Shown here one piece after another: positions 1-4,859 of a DNA stretch of 12,036 nt. The notes beneath the pieces are model-generated. The model saw only the letters and a list, made by a program, of their open reading frames with translations, ran no database searches and had not been told where the DNA came from. The stretch comes from Methanobacteriota archaeon. Its GTDB lineage: Archaea > Halobacteriota > Methanosarcinia > Methanosarcinales > Methanoperedenaceae. The DNA lies in NCBI GenBank assembly GCA_018899795.1, contig JAHIHJ010000351.1, forward strand, positions 1-12,036. The letters are read 5' to 3'. The first letter of the stretch is position 1. Each line of letters starts with the position of its first letter. Both the position numbers and the translations under genes were made by a program.

Positions 1-14
1 AATCCGTGTTCCAT
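1..14 (-). CDS. 5' end of a gene leaving the window (four codons visible)
   Basis: An ATG at 14-12 on the minus strand follows the stop of the hsdS tail (20-18) by three bases. A GGAGG ribosome site lies at 27-23, eight bases before the ATG. The visible codons read M-E-H-G and continue beyond base 1. The ribosome site is encoded within the last codons of hsdS, as in a tightly packed operon, so the gene may belong to the type I restriction locus (for example hsdR) or be a later insertion. Four residues are too few to identify it; the call rests on the ribosome site and spacing only. Confidence 0.4.
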
Positions 15-17
15 AGT

Positions 18-146
18 TTATTCCTCCGCCAGCATCCTCCCCACAACCGCCTCTATCAACCTCTCGCTGTCCTCCTGCGAGCGCATGAGTCCTGCTTCAA
101 GCTCATCGCAGAGGGACATGAGATGGTAAACCCTGGCGACGATGCG
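18..146 (-). pseudogene. hsdS: 3' remnant of type I restriction specificity gene (hsdS), copy A
   Basis: On the minus strand this reads RIVARVYHLMSLCDELEAGL, then MRSQEDSERLIEAVVGRMLAEE and a stop. This is the typical HsdS C-terminal pattern (a helix with L-M-x-L-C-D-x-L-E, then S-E-R-L and a final V-x-x-x-L). HsdS gives sequence specificity to type I restriction-modification enzymes and joins HsdM and HsdR. Only about 42 residues of a protein normally near 400-450 are present. The frame stays open to an ATG at 163, but the residues before R-I-V-A-R do not look like HsdS, so the 5' break is near 146. The 3' end looks authentic because it carries a ribosome site for the next gene. It is about 94% identical over roughly 97 bp to copy C at 1890-2028. 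Confidence 0.75.
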
Positions 147-194
147 GATTAAGATTATTACCATGTATCGCCTTATTCAGGCTGGTGGAGAATA

Positions 195-659
195 TTGAGT
201 CAGATAAATTTTCTTACATTGAAAATATTGCTGGATATCAATGAACAAATAAAAATCCGCGCATCAAAAGATCCCCGGATAGAATATTCTGGAACTGAAG
301 ATTATCCGATCAAGATGCATGAACTCAAAAAACTGATCGAATATACACCAAAAAACCGAGATATCCCCGGGATGGCTGCGTATTATTTAAAGAATATAAT
401 ACTCCTTCAGGCTTTCCCCGATGCAAACCATAGAACGGCATTGACTGCAATAGAAATGTTTCTGGAAAATAATAATCAAAATTTCGATTACACGCCTGTG
501 GAAGCCTTTAATTTTAGAAAAGAACTATATGAAGGTAGATTGAGAGTTTACAAAACCTATGAAGAAATGTCCACAAAAGTCTTAAGAGAAGAGGATAATC
601 AGGCAGAGAACAGTGTATTTTTACTATGCTTGAAATTTGTCAAGACACATACCAGATAG
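195..659 (+). CDS. Fic/Doc-family protein, motif histidine replaced by glutamine
   Basis: This 154-residue protein has the layout of Doc toxins. An N-terminal F-L-T-x-x-x-x-L-x-I-N helix (residues 6-16) is followed by the motif region LLQAFPDANHRTA (71-82). Doc enzymes phosphorylate, and Fic enzymes AMPylate, target proteins such as EF-Tu through a motif beginning His-x-Phe-x-Asp/Glu-Ala/Gly-Asn. Here F74, D76, N78 and R80 are kept, but the catalytic His position is Gln72, so the protein may be inactive or a divergent subfamily. The start is TTG at 195-197, chosen because GGTGGAG (183-189) lies five bases upstream. No Phd-like antitoxin precedes it; copy A of the hsdS tail does, on the other strand. 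Length is slightly above a typical Doc (about 125). The family call is good; activity is doubtful. Confidence 0.8.
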   Translation: MSQINFLTLKILLDINEQIKIRASKDPRIEYSGTEDYPIKMHELKKLIEYTPKNRDIPGMAAYYLKNIILLQAFPDANHRTALTAIEMFLENNNQNFDYTPVEAFNFRKELYEGRLRVYKTYEEMSTKVLREEDNQAENSVFLLCLKFVKTHTR

Positions 660-660
660 A

Positions 661-792
661 TTAACTTAACTCTATTAACACTTCATACCTGCGGTCAAGA
701 ATACGATTTATTGCTTTCAACTCGAACTCTTTCTCGATATTCTTGTTTTTTAATACTTCAGGTTTAATATTGGTTTTTTGATTCTGTATCAT
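661..792 (-). CDS. Small hypothetical protein or gene remnant (43 aa)
   Basis: An open frame from ATG 792 to TAA 661-663 gives a lysine- and glutamate-rich helical peptide (starts MIQNQKTNIK, ends RRYEVLIELS). The same frame stays open upstream through Y-D-D-Y-L-Y-L-I-A-R into the hsdS relic at 846-885, where it runs out of frame with HsdS. No ribosome site stands before the ATG. The stop lies one base from the convergent doc stop, with no terminator between. I do not recognise a family. It may be the C-terminal end of a larger gene whose 5' part was lost when the hsdS fragment joined it, or it may be chance. Low confidence that it is expressed. Confidence 0.25.
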   Translation of the reverse strand: MIQNQKTNIKPEVLKNKNIEKEFELKAINRILDRRYEVLIELS

Positions 793-845
793 TATTATCC
801 TTGCAATCAAGTATAAATAGTCATCATATTTAAATACTTTTCCCA

Positions 846-885
846 CTATCCCGCCAGCATCCTCCCCACAACCGCCCGAATCAAC
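846..885 (-). pseudogene. hsdS: Minimal 3' remnant of hsdS, copy B
   Basis: Read on the minus strand in the HsdS frame, this codes LIRAVVGRMLAG and then TAG (848-846). Bases 850-885 are identical to 1922-1957 of copy C. Upstream (toward 900) the match stops abruptly at an A-rich run that belongs to the antitoxin-like gene, whose stop codon (881-883) lies inside the relic. This is the shortest of three copies of the same hsdS end in the first 2.1 kb. Confidence 0.65.
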
Positions 886-1183
886 TACTATTTTTTTTGG
901 TTGTCCAAAGCTCTTCCTCAAGCTCATTTAGATTTAATTCCTTAATTCTCACGATATCAACATGAGCTGGAGACTCAAGCAGTTCGACCAAAAAATCTTT
1001 TCCGAGCCATTTTGACATACGGGTTTCAATTTCCTCATGTGAATAGACTCGACCATTTCTGGCATCAGCCAAACCGCGTTCGATTTTTTGTAAAACATAT
1101 AGATGATACTGAATATCTTCCAGTGTACAGTCTTCTGGTAAATGGGCGAGAATCTCTTCAACTTCTTGTTTTGCAGTTTTCAT
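881..1183 (-). CDS. Antitoxin-like protein with an unusual C-terminal extension
   Basis: This 100-residue protein starts MKTAKQEVEEILAHLPEDCT and continues LEDIQYHLYVLQKIERGLADARNG, then a V-x-S-H-E-E segment and SKWLG (about residues 58-62). The first 62 residues match the small antitoxin type normally encoded just before a RelE/ParE-like toxin: a D-C-T-x-E-D-I-Q-Y-H-L-Y core and a C-terminal S-H-E-E-x-x-x-R-M-x-x-W-L. Family members usually end near that W-L. Here about 38 further residues follow, rich in Glu and Leu (N-E-L-E-E-E-L-W), ending within an hsdS relic at 881-885. No toxin gene follows. The start ATG (1183) has AAGGT about 11 bases upstream. It lies 32 bases after the PemK gene and may be co-transcribed with it. 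It could be an orphan antitoxin or the product of a rearrangement. Confidence 0.6.
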   Translation of the reverse strand: MKTAKQEVEEILAHLPEDCTLEDIQYHLYVLQKIERGLADARNGRVYSHEEIETRMSKWLGKDFLVELLESPAHVDIVRIKELNLNELEEELWTTKKNSS

Positions 1184-1215
1184 ATGTTCATTTACCTTCT
1201 TTGAATAGATTATAC

Positions 1216-1590
1216 TTATGCAGATTTTTGTTGCAAACCAAGACTCAATTTCAGGATTTTATCGATTTTATGCATTTCTTTGCCAGATAATTTCCCCAAT
1301 TTTCGTGCAATTATTACTTCCGGAACAGTCATTAGATATTCACATCTAACCACTGAGGTTTTAGCAAGACCTGATCGAATGAATTCATCAGTCCCATCTT
1401 CTATGATAAATTCAGTCTGATTAATATCATCGATTCTCTGGGAAGTTATTCCGGCAAGAATAACATCATCAAATCTTCTTTCAATACTGTGATCTGAAAC
1501 AATAAGAGCAGGTCTTGCTTTTTGTTGAACTCCATCACTGGTAATGAATGGGAAAGGTAATATTACAACATCTCCCCGATCATAAATCAT
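1216..1590 (-). CDS. PemK/MazF-family toxin (endoribonuclease)
   Basis: This 124-residue protein has the PemK/MazF fold signature. It opens with R-G-D-V-V-I-L-P-F-P-F (residues 5-15), then Q-Q-K-A-R-P-A-L-I-V-S (22-32), in which the Arg-Pro of the active-site strand is kept. These toxins cut mRNA or other RNA and are held inactive by the upstream antitoxin. Length is normal for the family (about 110-125). The ATG at 1590 overlaps the 3' end of the antitoxin gene by 11 bases in a different frame, so the two are translated in series, which is the standard arrangement of toxin-antitoxin pairs. It appears intact. The RNA target cannot be told from the sequence. Confidence 0.88.
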   Translation of the reverse strand: MIYDRGDVVILPFPFITSDGVQQKARPALIVSDHSIERRFDDVILAGITSQRIDDINQTEFIIEDGTDEFIRSGLAKTSVVRCEYLMTVPEVIIARKLGKLSGKEMHKIDKILKLSLGLQQKSA

Positions 1591-1795
1591 AAATATCTTC
1601 TTCTGGTGAGTCCCATATTTTGCCTAATGATCTTTGCTGCAAAAGAAGTGAACTTTTGTCGATTTGTGATTTAGATGTACCGGAATGTTGACTCTTAAGA
1701 AATTTTGCGAAATCAATTAGTTCAATGACTTTGTCTTCCGGCAGCTTATCGACAACTTTTATCAGTTCCTTTTCATATTGTCTTAACTTTAACAT
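1580..1795 (-). CDS. Antitoxin partner of the PemK/MazF toxin (DUF2281-like)
   Basis: This is a 71-residue protein starting MLKLRQYEKELIKVVDKLPE, followed by D-K-V-I-E-L-I-D-F-A-K-F-L. That L-P-E-x-x-x-x-E-x-x-D-F-x-x-F-L pattern marks the small DUF2281-type antitoxins found before PIN or MazF-like toxins. The C-terminal part (I-W-D-S-P-E-E-D-I-Y-D-L) is acidic and aromatic and would be the toxin-wrapping tail. The frame is open to an ATG at 1834, but the ATG at 1795 is preferred because AGGAAG lies about six bases before it and the family begins there. It overlaps the toxin start by 11 bases. A TATA-like box lies at 1836-1845. By analogy the pair probably represses its own promoter; no operator was identified. 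Confidence 0.8.
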   Translation of the reverse strand: MLKLRQYEKELIKVVDKLPEDKVIELIDFAKFLKSQHSGTSKSQIDKSSLLLQQRSLGKIWDSPEEDIYDL

Positions 1796-1835
1796 CTTAT
1801 CTTCCTTTTTCTCCGTTAATATTATCAAACTCAAT

Positions 1836-1845
1836 CATATAAAGG
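1836..1845 (-). promoter_or_regulatory. TATA-like promoter box of the antitoxin/toxin pair
   Basis: On the minus strand this reads CCTTTATATG, a good archaeal TATA core, about 45 bases before the antitoxin ATG (1795). A transcript starting about 25 bases downstream (near 1815) would carry a short leader holding the AGGAAG ribosome site. Confidence 0.5.
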
Positions 1846-1889
1846 CTTTGTCTATGAATAATCATGAGATTTTAAAATCGTTTAGATTT

Positions 1890-2028
1890 ATTCAGCGCCG
1901 TGCTCCCCACCGCTATCTCCACCCGCCAGCATCCTCCCCACAACCGCCCGAATCAACCTCTCGCTGTCCGCCTGCGAGCGCATGAGTCCGGCTTCAAGCT
2001 TATCGCAGAGGGACATGAGCTGGGCAAC
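1890..2028 (-). pseudogene. hsdS: 3' remnant of hsdS, copy C
   Basis: On the minus strand this reads VAQLMSLCDKLEAGLMRSQA, then D-S-E-R-L-I-R-A-V-V-G-R-M-L-A-G-G and a divergent tail D-S-G-G-E-H-G-A-E before TAA (1892-1890). A TGA in the same frame lies immediately upstream (2031-2029), so no full gene can be read. Compared with copy A there are about six mismatches in 97 bp, and the end is longer by roughly ten codons. It has the same HsdS C-terminal helix as copy A and lies 1.9 kb away from it in the same orientation. Confidence 0.7.
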
Positions 2029-2030
2029 TC

Positions 2031-2294
2031 AGGCGCCCCCGACCGCGCCCCGGCGCCATAGGTAGAACACAGAGAAAAAACAACCCATCTCTGTGAACTC
2101 TGTGCCCTGATATGAAAAAGGAAGGACCAAACAACGAACTCGTACGAACTCCACACGAACTCACGCTGCCGGAGTTCGTACGAGTTAGTATTAGTTCGTT
2201 GTTAATGTCAATCCCGTTGCTGTTTTTCATTGTTATCTATAAACCGCGTTCATAGCCGACTCTGTGGTTGACCAACTTTACAACGATTCCTTTT
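2031..2294. other. Gene-free stretch of GC-rich and repeat DNA
   Basis: No convincing gene is seen. It contains a GC-rich segment with two GGCGCC palindromes (2032-2060), a short dispersed-type inverted pair (CACAGAG near 2070 against CTCTGTG near 2090-2105) and a long imperfect inverted repeat at 2130-2203. The remainder (2204-2294) shows no recognisable signal. Open frames here are short and of poor coding quality. Confidence 0.6.
2130..2203. repeat. Imperfect inverted repeat with ACGAACTC iterations
   Basis: The left arm (2130-2152) and right arm (2171-2203) are reverse complements except for a 10-base insertion (AGTATTAGTT, 2187-2196) in the right arm. The spacer is 18 bases. The left arm and spacer hold three direct ACGAACTC units at 2135-2142, 2144-2151 and 2155-2162. 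It could fold into a cruciform or RNA hairpin, or be the trace of a small inverted-repeat element. It is not linked to any gene with confidence. Confidence 0.7.
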
Positions 2295-2653
2295 TCAGAA
2301 TAAATTAAAAAGTCTCAGATACTTCAGTTCAAGCTCTATCAGTTTAATTTTCATATCCACGCCACATGAGAAGCCCCCGATACCGTTCTTAGCCACGACC
2401 CTGTGGCATGGGATGATAATCGGCACAGGATTGCGGGCAAGCGCGCTGCCCACAGCCCTTACAGCCCTGCTCCCGATCCTTCGCGCGAGTTCGGAATATG
2501 TGATCGTTGTCCCGTATTTTATTTTTCTTGTTTCCTCTTCTGAACCGGTTTATTTCCGGAACTGCTGAACCTGATAGAAGACACCGCATTCCCATATCTT
2601 ATCTCGATATAACGATCAAGCACATGCGCAAAAATAATATCTGTTTCGGTCAT
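2295..2653 (-). pseudogene. ogt: Disrupted methylated-DNA--protein-cysteine methyltransferase (ogt)
   Basis: Two pieces of an O6-alkylguanine-DNA alkyltransferase lie in different frames. The N-terminal piece (2653-2519) starts MTETDIIFAHVLDRYIEIRY and stops after 44 residues. The C-terminal piece (2549-2295) holds Y-G-T-T-I-T-Y-S-E-L-A-R-R-I-G, then A-V-G-S-A-L-A-R-N-P-V-P-I-I-I-P-C-H-R-V-V-A. The alkyl-accepting Cys codon is at 2408-2406, and the DNA-binding arginine helix is present. An intact protein has about 50 residues between the V-S-S-I-R-F and Y-G-T-T segments; here roughly 20 remain, so an internal deletion of around 100 bp with loss of frame is likely. The start overlaps the stop of the upstream uspA as ATGA, suggesting that they once formed a coupled operon. 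The C-terminal piece has no good start of its own. Confidence 0.8.
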
Positions 2654-3138
2654 TCTTTAACACAGAGAACTGGTATGCTGGTTTTTTTTAAAAGCTCTTC
2701 GGTAACGCTTCCGAGCTTCAATTTACTAAATCCGGATTTTCCATTCGATGACAGGACAATAAAGTCCACCTTTTCCTTTTCAAAAACGTCAAGCAGGATA
2801 CTGACCACAGATTTAGCCGAAAGTTGACCATCCCTGAGCAGGCTTCTAACCTTTACCTTATGACCGGTGACAGCCTTCTTAACGACTTTGTGATAACTTT
2901 CCATAAGATCCATTATGTGCATCTTTTCAATTTCATGAGCAAGTTCCGGATCAGTTTCCCTGATCCTCTGTTTGAAGATATTGTCCGGGTTTTTTGATGA
3001 AAATACTGAAACAAGGATTATTTCAGCATTGAATTTATCTGCGATGCTCACTCCGTATTTTAATGCTCCTTCGGATAGTTTCGAACCATCCAGCGGAATC
3101 ATTATTTTTTTAAAGTTCTGAAGTTCACCCTGTTCCAT
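2650..3138 (-). CDS. Universal stress protein (UspA family)
   Basis: This is a single 162-residue Usp domain. It has the opening strand F-K-K-I-M-I-P-L-D-G-S-K (residues 9-20, with the nucleotide-contacting D17) and the closing SSNG-(9)-GS-V-T-E nucleotide loop (130-147). In MJ0577-type ATP-binding Usps that loop reads G-x-x-G-(9)-G-S/T. Here the first Gly is Ser130 while G133, G143 and S144 are kept, so ATP binding is likely but not certain. It is cytoplasmic, probably a dimer, with an undefined stress role. The ATG at 3138 is chosen over one 31 codons upstream because the upstream stretch is hydrophobic and unlike the family. No ribosome site precedes it, but TTTATTATAT (3170-3161) lies about 28 bases upstream, fitting a leaderless transcript. 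Its stop overlaps the ogt start. Confidence 0.88.
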   Translation of the reverse strand: MEQGELQNFKKIMIPLDGSKLSEGALKYGVSIADKFNAEIILVSVFSSKNPDNIFKQRIRETDPELAHEIEKMHIMDLMESYHKVVKKAVTGHKVKVRSLLRDGQLSAKSVVSILLDVFEKEKVDFIVLSSNGKSGFSKLKLGSVTEELLKKTSIPVLCVKE

Positions 3139-3160
3139 TATTAGTAATAATATAGACAGG

Positions 3161-3170
3161 ATATAATAAA
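3161..3170 (-). promoter_or_regulatory. TATA box for uspA, leaderless type
   Basis: TTTATTATAT on the minus strand is centred about 28 bases before the uspA ATG. That places the transcription start at or very near the start codon and explains the missing ribosome site. Confidence 0.5.
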
Positions 3171-3222
3171 GACTCACCCCCACCAAAGCATTTATCCGGT
3201 TTGTTACCAAATTAAGTATAGG

Positions 3223-3792
3223 ATGTCCCAATTTTATAACATTCTTACAGAAATACTGGCGAGCCAGCAGATGTCCATAAGTCGGCTCGCGCGGGAATTA
3301 AAGAAGAGCGGGTACGACCAGCACAGGCTGATCCTTACCGGGTATCTTCGCGCTCTATCTGATATGGGGCAGCTTGAGGAGATGGATATACCCCCCTCAA
3401 AAGTATATGTTTTAAAGAACAAGTTGAACCGTGATATATACAGTATCCTGAAAGAGCACCTGAAAGATATAGATCAATCAGAGCGGCAGGAAGTCGCGGT
3501 CTTTATCCTCACTTCCCTGTTCATGCGCCCGTGTTTCAGGTATGAACTTGAACTTCTTGGAATTGAAGCGCAAAAAACAAAGATCGTGAAAGAATCAAAG
3601 GATTCACGCCTTAAGGAACACAGGGCTGCGGTAACGCGCATAAAAATACCTCATGATGACCCGGCATTTGAGTTAAGCGGCGATAACAGCCAGACACAAA
3701 GAAAGGGGATAGAGATCCTGATAAATATGCTGAACGATCTGATAGACCTTGATGGGCTAAAAGCGAAATACCAGCAGACAAGGCTCGCATGA
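3223..3792 (+). CDS. Unknown protein with possible N-terminal winged helix
   Basis: I do not recognise this 189-residue soluble protein. The first 65 residues (MSQFYNILTEILASQQMSIS onward, with R-L-A-R-E-L, then L-R-A-L-S-D-M-G-Q-L-E-E-M-D-I-P-P-S-K-V-Y) look like a helix-turn-helix followed by a wing, as in archaeal winged-helix DNA-binding proteins. The middle (residues 70-110) is helical, and the C-terminal third has an R-I-K-I-P-H-D-D-P-A-F-E-L segment and a leucine-rich end. There are no membrane segments. The start has no ribosome site; a CATTTATCC box about 30 bases upstream would fit leaderless expression, divergent from uspA. A role as a regulator of itself or uspA is only a guess. 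Codon use and length suggest a real gene. Confidence 0.7.
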   Translation: MSQFYNILTEILASQQMSISRLARELKKSGYDQHRLILTGYLRALSDMGQLEEMDIPPSKVYVLKNKLNRDIYSILKEHLKDIDQSERQEVAVFILTSLFMRPCFRYELELLGIEAQKTKIVKESKDSRLKEHRAAVTRIKIPHDDPAFELSGDNSQTQRKGIEILINMLNDLIDLDGLKAKYQQTRLA

Positions 3793-3836
3793 TCTTAGAT
3801 CAAATTGTTGCATCAAATGAATAATAAGAGGTGTGT

Positions 3837-4283
3837 ATGCAAAAGGATAAGTGTAAGGATTGTATGGACGCTATCAAAGAGAGGCGGTCTATCAGGAGAT
3901 TTAAAGAAACTCCTCTGGGGACGGATTTGATCGATGAATTATTGAGCCTTGCCCAGTTGGCACCCTCAGCAGGCAACCTTCAGTCGCGAGATTTTGTGGT
4001 CGTTACAGAAAAGACCATCAAACAGAAACTAACAGCAGCATCCCTTAACCAGTCGTTCATCGAACAGGCTCCGGTTGTAATAGTGTTCGTGGCGAACATA
4101 GAGTGTGCCTCCCGCAAATACGAGTCGCGCGGGGAATTCTACGCGATACAGGACGCCACAGCAAGCGTAACGACATTACTTATTGCGGCGCAATCCATGG
4201 GGATCAATTCATGCTGGGTCGGTGCATTTGATGATTTTGCTGTGATGGAATTGAACAAAGTCGTCCACAGGGAAACCTGGTGA
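3837..4283 (+). CDS. Nitroreductase-family flavoprotein, C-terminally shortened
   Basis: This 148-residue protein has the FMN-dependent nitroreductase fold. It shows D-A-I-K-E-R-R-S-I-R-R-F (residues 11-22, FMN phosphate contacts), L-A-P-S-A-G-N-L-Q (41-49) and S-C-W-V-G-A-F-D (125-132). These enzymes use NAD(P)H to reduce nitro groups, quinones or flavins. Family members normally continue another 20-40 residues through a P-x-x-x-G-Y-P strand. Here the protein ends V-V-H-R-E-T-W, and its TGA abuts the last base of the convergent AK6 gene. A shift to another frame near 4262 reads R-P-Q-G-N-L, faintly like the missing part, so a late frameshift or truncation is possible. The ATG at 3837 is chosen because GAGGTG (3828-3833) precedes it; a GTG at 3831 would overlap that site. 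Activity is uncertain. Confidence 0.75.
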   Translation: MQKDKCKDCMDAIKERRSIRRFKETPLGTDLIDELLSLAQLAPSAGNLQSRDFVVVTEKTIKQKLTAASLNQSFIEQAPVVIVFVANIECASRKYESRGEFYAIQDATASVTTLLIAAQSMGINSCWVGAFDDFAVMELNKVVHRETW

Positions 4284-4859
4284 TCAGAGTTCTACCTGGT
4301 CTATCCAGTTCATCTTACCCGGCAGATATTCTTCAGGGACTTTCCCTTTTTTTATTGAATCTATTATCTCAATGACCGATTTTACCACAGATATCAGGTT
4401 CATGTCAGTGGTGTTGATCTCAAAAACCCTGTCGCTCGTTTCCACGGATTCCACAAGGATAACGTCCAGCGCCTCAGCGTCAGAGTTCTCTTTGATCTTC
4501 CCATAAGAATATTCTCTCCGTTTCCCGAGGCGCTTCCTGAGAGCAACGGGCGATGCCCGCAGCACGATGATAACATCTGCGGGGAGGTAATGTGAAATGT
4601 GCCCTTCCAGGATGGTATCCATCCCTTCCGGCGTCTGCCCGATCACCTCAGCAACCCTTTTCTTAAGGCGCTCCATGTCGGCAATATAGGTATCCCGGCT
4701 CTCATCCCTTCCTGTATATATCTTCTCATCCAGAATGAGCTTGTGAAGATCGATAATACGGAACTTTTCCCTGTACTGAGAATGTTCTTTCATAAACTCG
4801 CATACAGTTGTCTTTCCTGTACCCGGCGTGCCTGTGAGAGCGATTATCATACCTGTCAT
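4284..4859 (-). CDS. AK6/Fap7-type adenylate kinase
   Basis: This 191-residue P-loop kinase has the Walker A motif G-T-P-G-T-G-K-T-T (residues 10-18), the I-L-E-G-H-I-S-H-Y-L-P segment (83-93) and a short lid R-L-G-K-R-R-E-Y-S-Y-G-K-I-K-E-N (110-125). That set is diagnostic of the archaeal and eukaryotic AK6/Fap7 family rather than bacterial Adk. It catalyses 2 ADP to and from ATP plus AMP; its eukaryotic relative also assists the last step of 40S ribosome maturation, and a ribosome role in archaea is inferred. The start at 4859 overlaps the hisC stop as ATGA; an ATG three codons further in would give almost the same protein. It is the last gene of the four-gene operon, and its stop touches the stop of the convergent nitroreductase with no space for a separate terminator. 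Confidence 0.9.
   Translation of the reverse strand: MTGMIIALTGTPGTGKTTVCEFMKEHSQYREKFRIIDLHKLILDEKIYTGRDESRDTYIADMERLKKRVAEVIGQTPEGMDTILEGHISHYLPADVIIVLRASPVALRKRLGKRREYSYGKIKENSDAEALDVILVESVETSDRVFEINTTDMNLISVVKSVIEIIDSIKKGKVPEEYLPGKMNWIDQVEL

Noticed and set aside
661..927. Minus-strand open frame of 88 codons running across the hsdS relic
   Set aside because: It reads through relic B in a non-HsdS frame and overlaps the antitoxin-like gene. Only the part after 792 is retained, as a weak hypothetical.
195..1834. The whole cluster as a novel combined defence system
   Set aside because: The genes belong to known toxin-antitoxin and restriction families, lie on both strands, are partly broken and show rearrangement junctions. 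They look like accumulated debris rather than a coordinated operon.
2135..2162. ACGAACTC iterations as a replication origin or CRISPR array
   Set aside because: Only three 8-base units with spacings of 1-3 bases, no regular spacers, no cas genes, and no Cdc6/Orc gene or AT-rich unwinding region alongside.
2389..2595. Minus-strand 68-codon open frame within ogt
   Set aside because: It is a third frame over both ogt pieces with no family pattern; the two other frames carry the recognisable alkyltransferase sequence.
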